Assembly (NCBI RefSeq): GCF_034702125.1
Contig: NC_085878.1
Location: forward strand, 19,641,088 to 19,705,087
Reading direction: 5' to 3'
DNA length: 64,000 nucleotides
Origin: Engraulis encrasicolus
Lineage: Eukaryota > Chordata > Actinopteri > Clupeiformes > Engraulidae
The position numbers and the translations under genes are program-made. Below are positions 18,514 through 31,004 of this stretch, piece by piece. Under the pieces are notes generated by a model. It ran no database searches. It saw nothing but the letters and a program-made list of their open reading frames with translations, and had not been told where the DNA came from. The number at the start of each line of letters is the position of its first letter. The stretch's first letter is position 1.

Positions 18514-21500
18514 GTGCGCGCCAAAACGTTGTTTATTGCAGTTAAATGTTTCCTTTATCGTCGTTTCAGGAGCATCAATGATTATTATCTCTCATCACTC
18601 CATTCACGCTGTTAATCGAAGGCTGTCGTGCCGTTTCGCTTCTTCTCGAGGCTATTTTTTATTTCAAGTCAGTTTTAGGATCTCGCCATGTCTAGGAAGC
18701 TGGCTTCGGCGTCTTCATTACATGTCGGGGTTTCTCTGGTGCTACGTTTTTCTCTCTTTCACCGTGTGCTCTAGTCCTACTATCACATCGACATCTAATT
18801 CGGACGCCCGCAGGGACAGTAAGGTCGGAAGCGCGTGCTTTTTGTGATCACATGTGCCGTAAGTCAGCGAGGCGTGCCTCTCATCGTCGTTTAAAATGTG
18901 TTGCTTTCATCGTCGTTTAAAATGTATTGCTTTCATCAACCTAGGCTGCTATAGGTTCTCAGTTTATAGTCATGCAGTTTACTTTCTTCTCATGTCTCGT
19001 TTCCCGTTACCGCTGTTTTATCTCCTCTCTGACCGCTTAGTTTAACTTGTGGAGTGCTCCCCTTAATGTGTTACTGGTCGCGTTGCGACCCTTGCCGACT
19101 TAAGATATTCCTAACTGGTTCATCTGGTTGTCCATTGACTGATCGTTCGTGCATTCGTCTGTAGCCTTCGTGGCGTGGTGGCAATGTGTTGTGCTTTACG
19201 GCGTGTTATGTGTAGCCTACTACAGTCGGCTCTCGCCTCTACTTTAGTCATGCAATTCTCCCACGAGGTTCTCGTTCCTAAGGATCGGTTCGTCATCTCT
19301 ATGGGAGTGGCTCAATTGTCGACCTGCTACATTTTGCATAATCCGTTTAATTATCTGTTTCCGGTGACGTTGCCCATGCTGTGCATCATTTGGCTTCGCA
19401 CTCGCGTACGTGCAGGGTTTTTTGGAGTAGTGCTGGTGGAGTTCTTCGCTGGCGCAGTGGCATTAAGCCTACCTGATTAATGATGTGAACCAACCGGCTC
19501 TTTGTTATTTCTAGGCTATTTATTGTCTTGACTTTGATTCATTGACTTTTTAGTTTGGCTATACCGTATTTCATATTAATGTTTGTGCATTCTTGTTTTA
19601 CTGTTGCTTTTGTACCGCGGTGTTAGGCCTACATGGCCCTCAGTCCTTCTATTTAGGCCTTGCCGTTGCCGCCTTGGTCAACTGCCTTCGTTGTTTCATG
19701 CTTGAAAATACTTTGGCATAACTTGAGGTCTGGATTTATGCGGTTATTGATGTGGGTACTCTGGTTTCTAGGTAAATGACTTAAAATATTCGTAGTTGTG
19801 AATGTAGCACGCACCGCTTTTCGCTCATGATTCAGAGACTTTGTGCCGTGATTTCGCATGCTAGCACCGACGTTTCTCTCACTCTGTTTGGCATGCTAAT
19901 TAGCTTTGTCCATTGCCGGGACTCAGTGTGAATAACCACACATCAAAACGATACGTTGATAATTGCCATGCTCTTTCGTTCTAGGTTAACTACTGGCGAA
20001 TGCACGCTGCATGTTCCAAGTACACGGCTGTCGGGATTATCGCATCCACGTTCGCAGCTGGAGCCCTTTCCACCTCCGATGCATAGTATAGTATTTGTCC
20101 CTCTCTTTCCGCCGTCTCATAGGTTAATTCAATCAACACTGTGCCGCTGCCTGGAGACCTGTGTGACTCGGCTTTTCACTGCTTCGTGCATGGTTTTCCG
20201 TGGCTCACTTTTAGTTGTTGTCATGCAAATGGACCCGGGATTCTTTTGGGGGGATCAAGATGCGGTACAAAGTTTAACTAGCTACACGCTCGTCTACATT
20301 TTAGGGGCGCACCTATCTAAGTGCATTTCATTTCAAATTATTACAATTGCATAACTTATGATCGCTTTTTCTTTCACGTGCAAAGCAGGACCGTTACTAC
20401 TCGTTGTACGGTGCGACATCCACCTGAAGTAGGAGGCCTCGTTACAAATTGACGAACTTCGATACGAGTATCCAACCCTCGAACCATGCACAAGTTCCCG
20501 TTAACCTCTCTGCTCTCGTAGGCACGCCAGGCCCTCTACCGCACCATGAATCAACCGTTGCAATTTGTTCTCACTGCTAATTTCACCCGTTCTTTGTTAT
20601 CTCGTGGCTGTCTCGTTCTCCTTTCTGTGTATATGCTGCATGCCAGTTCTGTTAGCAAACCACAACGCTTGCCTAGTCGTGGCAAGGAAAAGGAATGCTT
20701 GCCTAGCTATGGCAAACTGTCATTGTTGCTGACTGTAAACTCTATCTTTCCTTCCCAGGTGCTCAGATGGTCATGCTGTCCACACATTGGGGCCCATAGC
20801 TGCCCATGTGCGTTTCCTACCGTCATGTATTTCCTTCATTTATCACAGGTTCAAAGGCCTGGTGCTCCCTTAATATGTCCTCAGAAGGCCTACAGGATGT
20901 CATTTGGTTTCATGCACAGTGACTCTGGTTACCCTAACTAATTTTCACTCATCTCTATTCTCCTCCCATAGGGTATACCTACTGTGAAGTCCATACCCAG
21001 GCGTCCCGTTTATCCATTGTTCTCTCGGCTTTCTCTTTGAACTCGTCTTCTTTTTAGCACTTTACAGTTCCTGCACTTCAGTTAATTCCCGTCTTCGTCT
21101 GGCTATTCTGAATGGCCCTCCCTACTAGGCCTCTCCGTACATTTCTCGAACATCTAAGTCCGATACTCTCGGGACTGGCGTCATGGTTACTAGCCTATTG
21201 CACATCACTACGCCTCTTTCGGCCCTCATGCTTTATACTGCACTACCTTTCTCCTCGACCCAACACTTCTCAGTCCTCACCACCCATCGACAGGTGCATG
21301 TTTCCGGTCTTTAACTCCAAGACCTGAAATTTCAATACGCCTCCAATCGTACGACGTTTGGCTTTCAATTTCATGCACGCGGCTGGGATCAAGGTCTCCC
21401 ATAGTTTGGTCTCTGCACCTCCATTCAACTCATCTTAAGACATAGCCAAATCCATGCCCAACGCGCCCGACTCACGATACCCTCACGAATCACCCTCGAC

Positions 21501-21699
21501 ATCTTGCACACGCTCATCGTAACGCTCTGCGGTCGCCCGTTTTCACCCTGCTGATGTCCGTGACGGTAAATAAGGTAATCTTCCTCACACGTAAACATTG
21601 GCGTTGGTCCCCACCCCGTTAACTGTTCACTCGCACGTTGCGTCGTTTCACGCCTCTCTCGTACTGCTCCCCGTGTGAGCGTCTGCTTGCTCATGTCTG

Positions 21700-21750
21700 T
21701 CCGTCACCTCTTGTTTATCTGTCTGTCTGTCCGTCCGTCCGTCTGTCCTA
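21700..21750. repeat. (CTGT/CCGT)n imperfect repeat
   Basis: Short run of alternating CTGT and CCGT units. Confidence 0.75.
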
Positions 21751-22373
21751 GTGATGGCAGTCCAGCTCAAGCGCGCCGGAACGCGTTCCAAACCATCAAC
21801 AGCGAAAACCATTAATCCACTGTTCCGAAATTCGCTTCAGTACGGAAGAACCACGCGATATATTTCGTATGAATCAGTAAACTGGTTCAGTTTTCCGAAA
21901 GCAGCGTTCTGCCACACGAACAGCAGGCGCGCACAAAAGTGTTTGGCCTGTTGCAGAGCCGTCTACCAGGTTGCAGTGGAGAGAATAGATATTTTAATGA
22001 CTGTCATTAGGCCTGTAAGTCCCACTCGATAAGACAAGTAGGCCTCGACATCATCATCATAAGTTATGAACACTACAAGAAGACATTTATGTTCAGCAAC
22101 GCTTTATTCCGATCGTCCAAAAATAGCCTAATTAAATGAATAAATAAATAAATGAGGCATCGTAGCCTTTGCAACGTCGTCTACCTCAACTGCCTCATCA
22201 GTAGCCTAAATGTCAAACGTCTGAAAGTTAGCATGCAAAAGTATGAGCTCAGTCCAATAATGGGGGTCATGTCGCAGATGATGAGGGCACAACATCTCAA
22301 CTTATCGAATTGAGCCCGTTTATTTGCAAACATGGCTTTTCACCAGGAGGGGGCCCTGTTACTCAAGCTTTAA

Positions 22374-23304
22374 AGCGATGGTTCGGAGTAGAATCACCCT
22401 AATGCCATTTGAACCGTGACACCCATCCACCTTTACACCCGAAGTGTTTTCTGCCGCAGGCTTACATCAACAGAGTTGCCGTGTTATTCGATGTTTATTC
22501 CGGTTAGCTTGACTCAAGCGCATATGGATACTGGGCACCGTCTCCAAACTTTCCCCACAAAAATAACATGTCATGACACCAAACTTCTGCAGTAGCACAA
22601 ATATGGCCTGTACTCACGAAACGAAGCATTTGGAAGTTTGGAAATAGTCCAGGAGTTTAGTATTATCAACACAAGCTGAATAGCTTCTCTGCTGCTAAAG
22701 CTGTGCCAACGTTACTTCCGTCATATGAGACAAGCCCGTAAAAGTCTTCAACAAACTTCCAGACGAGAGTGTTAAAAAAGTTTTCACTGAATTGTGATTA
22801 AGGCTTATATTTTCAAGGCAATACTTAAAAGATATTTCAAATCTTACCTACTATCAATTAGACAAGGATTTTCGTTATCAATACTGATGCTGAATTCACT
22901 TTTCATTGTGCATATTATGAGCTTCGTTGAGGACTCTTACATGCTTGTCTTAGATGACGGAAGTAACGTTGGCGCAGCTTTAGCAGCAGAGAAGCTATTC
23001 GGCTTGTGTTGATAATAATAAACTCCTGGACTATTTCCAAACTTCCAAATGCTTCGTTTCGTGAGTACAGACCATATTTGTGCTACTGCAGAAGTTTGGT
23101 GTCATGACATGTTATTTTTGTGGGGAAAGTTTGGAGACGGTGCCCAGTATCCATATGCGCTTGAGTCAAGCTAACCGGAATAAACATCGAATAACACGGC
23201 AACTCTGTTGATGTAAGCCTGCGGCAGAAAACACTTCGGGTGTAAAGGTGGATGGGTGTCACGGTTCAAATGGCATTAGGGTGATTCTACTCCGAACCAT
23301 CGCT
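22374..23304. mobile_element. TTAA-flanked long-TIR element (Kolobok- or piggyBac-like MITE), 931 bp
   Basis: Arms 22374-22742 and 22950-23304 are long inverted copies beginning AGCGATGGTTCGGAGTAG. TTAA lies at both ends (22370-22373 and 23305-23308). The central 200 bp is AT-rich and non-coding. It splits an older tandem array: related units lie at 21570-21690 and 23583-24130. Confidence 0.8.
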
Positions 23305-23582
23305 TTAAGTACTAACCCAATTTTGAAGCGATGTGCCTAAATGGTTCGGAGCTTCAACAAGGCTTCACTTGCCCATCATCTGTTCCGTCTGCCTGTTGGT
23401 CCTTATCTGTTAACTGTTTTATATTATAATTTATAATATCTTGCGCTCATTGCTATCGTGCAGCTCTCTCACTGCTATCGTGCTGCTCTCTGCCTCGTTG
23501 GCTGCCCCCGGGAGGGCCTCTGTGCAATTCCGTCACCTTCTGCGAGAGGGCGCTCATGATTCATATGCTAGGTCAGTCGATA

Positions 23583-24135
23583 AGGTAACCTCCCTCACAC
23601 GCGTTGGTGTTGGCTCTCATCCTGGTAACCATTCACACGCGCACGCTGCGCCGATTAGTGCTCACCACACACTGCTCTCCGTGAGAACGTCTGTCTGCCT
23701 TCGTCCCTTATTTTCCTTTTGTTTCGTGTTCACTGCCCCCGTGAGGCGCAAACACTGCTTCCCTCGTAGGCACGCGCACGCTGCGCCGATTAGTGTTCAT
23801 CACGCTCTGCTCTCCGTGAGGGCGTCTGTCCGCCATCGTCCGTTATTTTCCTTCTGTTTCGTATGCATGTTTACCTACTATTTCACTGCCCACGTGAGGC
23901 ACAGTGCTCATTCCTAGGCACGCACACGCTGCGCCGATTAGCGCTCATCACGCACTGCTCTCCGCGAGAGCGTCTGTCTCCCTTTGTCCATTATTTTCCT
24001 TCTGTTTCGAACGTATGTTTACCTACTATTTCACTGCTCCCGCGAGGCACAATCACTGCTTCCTTCGTAGGCACGCGCACGCTGCGCCGATTAAGAGTAT
24101 CACGATTAAGAGTATCACTTCGTGAGAGCGTCCGT
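23583..24135. repeat. 135-153-bp diverged tandem repeats, about 4 units
   Basis: The block GCGCACGCTGCGCCGATTA recurs near 23640, 23775, 23925 and 24075, each followed by CTGCTCTCC, GTGAGAGCGTCTGTC and GTTATTTTCC. A further diverged unit lies near 21570-21690. Confidence 0.8.
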
Positions 24136-24820
24136 CTGCCTTGTCCGTCAATTTCTCTCTGCTCCGTTCGTCTGTGCGTTTAGTCTTTTCCTGCCCCCGC
24201 GTGGCGCATTCGTGTGATTGCTCCTCATAATGGAGCCTGCGCCTCGCTGGTGCGTTACTCACTCATGCTCAAGTGGCCCCAGCTGTAGCAATATACACTG
24301 CAATCGGGTGCTACTTTACAACTCACAAGTACTCAAGCGGTCTTTACCACACGTTAGTTACGGCCGTCAGTTATCTTATTTCACGGTTTCGAAATGTGGC
24401 CCATGCAAATTCTAATCGAATGGCCCATGCTATAGGTTATTACAAGTGTGCCACTCTCTGTGAGGGCTCTCGCTTTGCGTCTCATGTACTGCCCTCCGTG
24501 AGGGCGCCCTATAAAAGTGCATAAGTGCCCTGCATAAGTGCCCAAGCTGCAACCACTGGTGGTGGTGTCGGGGATTTCCATGTCCACTTCATGTGGCCGC
24601 AGGGTCCTGCCTGTTCCTGCCCATGGTTTTGCAGTGTTTCATGTTTGTCTCCTTTATTTGTCCTCCTCAAATGCTCTAGGTGGGTTCCAGTCGTCGCCTA
24701 CGGTGGGTCACGCGTCTCCTCTTGTCCTTGTTCTCTCTTTTGGGGGTAAGTTGCGTTATTTTCTCAGGATTTCAATCTCCATCGGCAGTATTAAAATCCG
24801 GCATGCCCTCTTTAGTTTTG

Positions 24821-25506
24821 GGGGTTAAAGGTCCAGTTCCTGCTGCACGGCTACGGCAGGCTCTACTGGATCCGCCAGCGCAAGACCCGGGCTGATGATT
24901 GGACCTCCGCCAAATACTGTCTACTTATGCCAATTCCATTGTCAACTACGTTAACATTCAATCGCTAAATACGAATTCCTCTCTCTGTCTACTTATGCCA
25001 ATTCCATTGTCAACTACGTTAACATTAAATCGTTAAATACGAATTCCTCTCTCTGAATCTTAATGGCAGAAATGTAGCCTGCGTTAGTTCTGCCAGGAAG
25101 ATTCAGATCACCTGTGCATTTCGCAGAGCCAATCAGCGGCTGCCATCTCCTTTATTGCTATGTGTCTAACTCTCCCTTCTTGCTGGCTTTAGGCATGGCC
25201 GGTCCGAAATCTCCTCCTCCATCCCCACCGCCACCAGTTGGGTCCAGTCTTCCTGTCCGGGGGGTTAAAGGTCCAGTTCCTGCTGCACGGCTACGGCAGG
25301 CTCTACTGGATCCGCCAGCGCAAGACCCGGGCTGATGATTGGACCTCCGCCAAATACTGTCTACTTATGCCAATTCCATTGTCAACTACGTTAACATTCA
25401 ATCGCTAAATACGAATTCCTCTCTCTGTCTACTTATGCCAATTCCATTGTCAACTACGTTAACATTAAATCGTTAAATACGAATTCCTCTCTCTGAGTCT
25501 TAATGG
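24821..25506. repeat. Tandem duplication with 440-bp offset
   Basis: 24821-25066 recurs at 25261-25506. Each copy contains two direct sub-repeats of about 80 bp beginning CTACTTATGCCAATTCC. The second 145-bp direct repeat of the island lies between the copies. Confidence 0.88.
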
Positions 25507-25987
25507 CTGAACTAACGACGGTGTCTTGGCCATAGCAACCTTACATTTAGAATTAGTAACAGCAGTTCGCCAGAAAGGAAGGAAGTAGTTCTACAGAAAA
25601 CCTTTGTTTTAGCCATTAAAGCATCGAAATAATGCCTAAAATTACTTTCAGACAGTGTGGCAACCGTGGTATAAGTGGGATAATTGACTTCACGGTGTGC
25701 GTATGTAGCAAAGTGGACTTTTACTGGTAATTATCCTTAAAATAATAATTACCCCTTTTTATGTGTAATTGCACGACTACGCCACTGGGGGAATTTCGCC
25801 ACCCAGAGTATTGATTGAAGACAGTGATAACCCAAGGCACAACAGGTTCGGATAAACGTAGACAGAGATGTGTACTTCTTGTTTCAAAATAAAAATCTTT
25901 TCTTTATTAACATGGATTTAAAATAAGATAATGAACATACATTAAAACTCCTGCACCGCCTAAAACAAAAGGGGACAGGATTGTGCA

Positions 25988-25989
<2 letters not shown>

Positions 25990-26065
<76 letters not shown>
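25990..26065. repeat. Poly(dG) homopolymer, 76 nt
   Basis: Uninterrupted run of about 76 G on the + strand. Exact length may be an assembly estimate. Confidence 0.9.
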
Positions 26066-26066
<1 letters not shown>

Positions 26067-26179
26067 GGTCTGAGGTTCCTATGGTTTAACTAGTCCAAAA
26101 TCACCAGACAATCAGTGCAGGTGAACCGTGTCTGCAGTATTCCTATTTACACAATGCGCATAGGCATAGGCTACCACGT

Positions 26180-26335
26180 CAAACAAGTGATTTCAACAGT
26201 AAGTCTTTCCACGGCAAGCAAGTGATTCAATCAGTAAGTCTTTACACTGCAAGCAAGTGATTCAAGCAGTAAGTCGTTACACCGCAAGCAAGTGATTCAA
26301 GCAGTAAGTCGTTACACCGCAAAGGTGCTCTCAAA
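26180..26335. repeat. About 37-bp tandem repeat, 4 units
   Basis: Units of AAGCAAGTGATTCAAGCAGT plus AAGTCGTTACACCGC with slight changes. Head to tail with no unique spacers. Confidence 0.88.
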
Positions 26336-27364
26336 CTGTGCGCGTCAAACCTAAAGCTAAGTGCGTAAGGAGACACGATGACCTGCACTGACAGCGGTGG
26401 GAAAAATAGCACTTTAACAGGGTAAATCTATTACCTGGGTAGGCCTACTACAGCAGCAATACTAGTCAGACCAGGAGAGGGGGAAGGCGGCCGGGCGGAA
26501 ATTAAACAAACAAAACCAAACATAACAGGAAAGCAAAACTAATTGAGCAGGGACAAAACAGCAGTAAGCAAATGTTGCCGACCCTCGACGGCACACTCTG
26601 AGGGGTGAGGCAAACAAACATCAGTGAATGAGAGTCCATCATTAAATATATAGAACATAGTGTTAACATAACACAGCGGTACACATACCTTAGCACAGGA
26701 GGACAGAGTGTGCGTTACAGGTTGGTACCGACAGGTCGCACACCAAGGGGGAATCTCAGGCTCACCTAGACATCAACACGGTAGTGAATACAGTGTTCGG
26801 AAGGTTCAGCAAACACACATCATAAATGGTTACACGAACACGTACCTCCACATTGACAGACATGGATTCACACCTGGGGCTGGCCATCCCAGGATCTCTG
26901 TCTAGCTCAGCCAGAGCGCAGCGTTCGCCAACACAAAATCCCAAACACCGGGAGAGCTCCAGCTAAGCGCTCACTTTCAGCTGTTTTATAAAACAATGGG
27001 CTAGCCGCCACTTACTGCGGAGCCACTCAGCAGCTAGCCGAGTTTGTGACGTCAGACTAGTACGGGAGCTGGCAAGGGACAAAGCTCACCTTGACCGTAA
27101 ACAGGTCTACCCTGTTACACGTATAACAGGAAAAATAATGCTTCCCGTCGTGGCCGCATCACCACCTAGGTGTGCATTATTTTTCCTGTTATACGCACAC
27201 CGTGTCGTCAATTATCCCTTACAAGTAGCATACATAGGCTACATATACATTATTTCACATATATGAAGCATAGTAGCCTCATACTGCAGATGAGGTCTCC
27301 GGCGGGCCTATTCACTATTTGATGAAAATACTCAACTATATCATAACAACATTGCTACGACCAG

Positions 27365-27964
27365 GGTCGGATTAACATTGCCAGGGGCCCCTAGGCTACA
27401 AGCTGAAGTGGGGCCCCCCTCCCTCCCCCACGCGGCCGTACCGCTGCGCCACCACCATTATGTTATCCCATGATCTATATGTAAAGAATTTGCTTTTTTT
27501 GCTACTTTTTAGTCTTTTGGTTATGCTTTGTTATTTTGTGGGCCTATTGAACTTTGCACAGCTGGGCCAGTGAAACAGAACACCAAAACCAATGGACTGA
27601 CAACAATCATAACTTGCAACTGAACAATTATTGGTCTGTGCCTGTACTAGGCCTTAAGCTACTGAAACGCTGAAGGACACGGAGGCTATAATGAATGACA
27701 GTAAAGACAAAGTAGGCTACTGAAAGAGATGATCAACAACCAGAGTCATTTAAAAAAAGTTTGTCCTCTTGGCTTTTTTAGTAGAAAATGTCATCAGTTA
27801 GACTTGAAAAGTCCAAGGAACGCAAAATGTCAAGACAAATGAGACGACAAGTGATTCAATCTGCCTTGGCCATTGGCCATTGGTGGATCGAAGGCTTCTT
27901 TTTACCAATCCCAGTTTAGAAGGGGAACACTTTGGCATTCGTCACTGGCAGAGTGAGATAGATA
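27365..27964. mobile_element. hAT-like 5' end fragment
   Basis: CAGGGTCGGATTAAC followed by CAGGGGCCCCTAGGC looks like a hAT terminus, but I find no matching right end. The remainder to 27964 has no gene. Confidence 0.35.
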
Positions 27965-29199
27965 CCCAAGCAGCAAATTAACGTGCCCAACGCGTTTTTT
28001 TAACGTTTATTTTTGGTGAGTGACACGTTCAGAATTGGTTCAGAATAGGTTCAGAATTGCGTTCAGATATGGTTAATTTGTAGGTTCCCGATTACGTGCT
28101 CAGCACGTTCTGAAAGGGTTGTTTTTTTGTGTCCAACACGTTCTCTAAACGTTTCAAAATGGTGTCAAACAACACGTTCGGAAAAACACGTCCATGGACG
28201 TACAAATAAGGTGTACATTTGGGTTTTATTACGTGTTCAACACCTATTTTTGACACCAAAAATAAAACCTGCCGCAGCGCCATATGGCCTTGCTTTTTCT
28301 GTTAGGGGCTTAAAATTTGGCCTATGCATTATCCTATAGCATTTATGAGGCCATTACCATTATTACTACTGTTATTATTATAGCCTTAGTTAGCCTAGTT
28401 ATGCAAAAGAAGAAAAGCATGTGTAATGCATGTATTTTATTTTATTTTTTTAAACACTTGGACTTGGGCTGGAGTGCAGTCTGTGTCTGGGCTTTCTGTT
28501 GTCAATGTTGAAGAGGACGCTTGCGTTGGCTTCACCTGAAACATGAAAAGAAGAACTTATTCAACAAGTGATGCTCATGACAAATATCATAATGGGCCGC
28601 AGCTGCATGAGCCCACTCAAAATATCATGCTTTGCTGGTCGCGAGGATTTCACTGTAATGTCCGTTGGGTTCAAGGGACTCGTGTATGAAATATGAAACA
28701 ACATCTTATCAACATACTTCTATGTCTTCTCACCTTATTAATAAAATAATACAGAGGTGGCACCTGTAGTAATCTTAAATAATAGTCTAGTACAATATAA
28801 TGTTCGTAACGGTAGGCTAGAAGTATGGAAACCACGTTTCATTACAGTCCAAAAGCCCCCATTGTTTCTAATGAGCAAATGTTATTAGCGAAATGCTAAT
28901 TACAACTCACCGGAGTTTCACGTTTGAAGTTTCACGTCGTCGATCCAGAAAGAGAAATTGTCAAAAGGAGGGTTGATAGTTGGTAGTAAAGAGGATGCGG
29001 GTAAAGTCAAAGAAGGTGAAAATATGAAAGATGAAGGATAAAATAGTCAAAGTTTACGGAGAAATCAAGAGGGTGAAGGTCTGTCAGGTCAGGCAAAAGA
29101 AGTGAATTTTCAGTTAATCAGAGCGGTCGCCTAGCAACCGGCCAACCGCGAGCTGCACAGCTGCATCCAGTTCAGACAAAAACAATTTGGACTTCGGTG

Positions 29200-29475
29200 C
29201 TAGATCAGTGTTTTAAGAAACGTGTCTTTTGACACTAAATCTGTATGTTCGAATTTAGTGTCAGATCAGTGTTTTAAAAACGTGTCTTTTGACACCAAAT
29301 CTGTACTTTCAGATTTCGTGTCAAATCAGTGTTTTAAAAAACGTGTCTTTTGACACCAAAACTGCATGTTTGAAATTGGTGTCATATCAGTGTTTTAAGA
29401 AACGTGTCTTTTGACACAAAATTTGTACGTTCAGATTTCGTGTCAGATGCGTTGGTATTTTCAGGTGTCATTTGA
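29200..29475. repeat. About 62-bp tandem repeat rich in ACGTGTC / GACAC words
   Basis: About 4-5 units of TCAGTGTTTTAAGAAACGTG followed by TCTTTTGACAC and a variable part. ACGTGT and its complement ACACGT recur through the host element. Confidence 0.85.
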
Positions 29476-29583
29476 CACTAAACCTAAACGTGTATTGAAC
29501 GTTTTTAAAAGGTGTTTTTGCAAACGTGTCAAAGAAAACGTTCCACAAACGTGTTTGACACCTTGGTTTTATTCAACACCTAA

Positions 29584-30123
29584 AGCCGGGCATACACTGT
29601 GCGATATTTTCACTCGTGGGTCTTAAGCTTCTGCTCACACTGCACGATGGAATTTCACTGTTTAAAAGTTCACAACTCATGACTCACGTCCTCATACTAC
29701 ACGAGCCGACACTCGGATGCGAGCGAAATGCTTCGACCGTACGACGCGACAGGCATGTTTCCCCGGTCTGCAGAGGAGGGAACATGCGAACCTGAGGTGG
29801 AGATGAGGTCGCGCTCAACAGCGAGTTGCACGGCCCTATTAATTTGTACATGTGAAGTGTCAAATTGGGTCGTAGCGCTGCTTTAACTGTGCGATTTACG
29901 CACGAGCCACGACCAGAATTTCAAACCGTTATGATTTTCTTGCGACCCTGCGATTGCACGACCGTGAGGCGAAATCGCTTGTCCTTACCCCGTGTACACT
30001 GCACGATGAGAGACTCACGATTGACCTGCGATTGAGCAAGAAATCGGCCCGACTCTCAAAAAGTCGTGCGAGTGCCAAATCGGGGCAAAATCGGGGCAAA
30101 AGTCGCACAGTGTAAGCCCAGCT
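29584..30123. mobile_element. Nested Harbinger-like MITE, 540 bp
   Basis: Termini AGCCGGGCATACACTGTGCG and, inverted, TCGCACAGTGTAAGCCCAGCT, flanked by TAA on both sides, the 3-bp duplication expected for PIF/Harbinger. It sits inside the CCCAAGCAGC element. Confidence 0.8.
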
Positions 30124-30182
30124 TAAATGACACCGTTAAAAGACATGTCAATTGGTTCAGAAAGCGTATTTTGCTGCTTGGG

Positions 30183-31004
30183 TAGACGTGTAGTAGCGAT
30201 CTCTCTCTCCCTCTCTACCACACTCACACACTCAAGTACAAATAACACATTAGATCACGCAGCATCTTGAACTAAAACACACAAAAAACACCACGGCGGT
30301 GGGTGCATTTCACAGCAACCAGAAGGGTAACTAGTTAGCCTACCTATTGTCAACATGCGCGCGCCGCCGCCGCCACCACCTCCACCACCAACAACAACTG
30401 TGTGCACATAACATTCGATGACGAGCAGCATCTCAAACCAGAGCCATACAGAGAACAGAGTCAGGCGATCTCCGCTGTCTGCTAGGGCCGACTTCCTCAT
30501 TAGCAAAATTAGCTGTTTTAGCTTCTCAGTACTGCTCAGCGTTGCGAATGTTAGTTCCTAGTAGTGGGCGTAGCACACAGCAAATGCAATGCGATGCAAT
30601 GCAGGGAATATGACAAGACTTGCTGTTGCTATGACAAGACTTGCTGTAGTAATAACTTCAGATAAACATCACAGGTGGTAAAACTGTTGTGATTATCACC
30701 ACCGAGACAGTTGATAGTTTACATATTTGTGGTGATTACCCCGCAGTATAGTTCGTTAGTCCTTATTTTTGGCTGTTAATGTGGTGGTTCTATGTTGAGT
30801 CTATGGGAAGACAGCCGCTTTAGGAACAACCTTATCTAGCTGAAAGGCGGGGCTGCAATTTAATTCCTGGTCCTCCAATCGCGTAACTCTGTTCTCTGTA
30901 TGGCTCTGTCTCAAACTAAACAAAAAACACCACGGCAGCAGGTGCATTTCAAAGCAACCAACTGAGGCATAGTACAGTAGCAGTATAGTAGGCCTAGTTC
31001 CATT
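30183..31004. other. Intergenic stretch with small repeats, no gene
   Basis: Contains a (GCC)/(CCA) run near 30361-30390. A 40-bp block with AAAAAACACCACGGC occurs at 30280 and again at 30922. An inverted pair carries CAGAGCCATACAGAGAACAG (near 30444 and 30890), suggesting an unclassified foldback insertion. Confidence 0.5.

Larger units (their letters stand above)
18369..25506. mobile_element. Unclassified repeat island bounded by 145-bp direct repeats
   Basis: The sequence 18369-18513 recurs almost exactly at 25068-25212. Between them is about 6.5 kb without convincing genes: pyrimidine-rich, moderately GC-rich DNA, tandem arrays and a TTAA palindrome. The direct repeats could be terminal repeats of one large element, or two units of a repeat family. 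I see no integrase, RT, recombinase or capsid motif. Stretch 18514-21500 holds nothing I can name. Confidence 0.4.
25677..27218. mobile_element. TIR element with GGGATAATTGAC ends
   Basis: The left GGGATAATTGAC...CACGGTGTGCGTAT is matched in inverse at 27190-27218. The right end adds a 75-bp hairpin (27119-27141 with 27174-27196, GTATAACAGGAAAAATAATG). No coding. Target duplication not clear. Contains the poly-G tract and a 37-bp array. Confidence 0.6.
27965..30182. mobile_element. TIR element with CCCAAGCAGCAAA ends, 2.2 kb
   Basis: Left CCCAAGCAGCAAA and right TTTGCTGCTTGGG, each flanked by TA. The interior has many ACGTGT and GACACC words, an internal array (29200-29470) and a nested MITE. 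No transposase. Confidence 0.65.

Noticed and set aside
19175..20941. Medium ORFs of 100-132 codons
   Set aside because: No domain, no splice-consistent neighbours, base composition like the surrounding repeat island.
18415..25335. Genes starting MAGPKS at 18496 and 25195
   Set aside because: Short frames that differ after 12 bp and show no domain; they are part of the repeated block.
26180..26335. CRISPR-like regularly spaced repeats
   Set aside because: Units are head to tail without unique spacers, in a vertebrate genome.
29200..29475. Possible CRISPR or satellite with spacers
   Set aside because: Variable parts are diverged copies of the same unit, not independent spacers.
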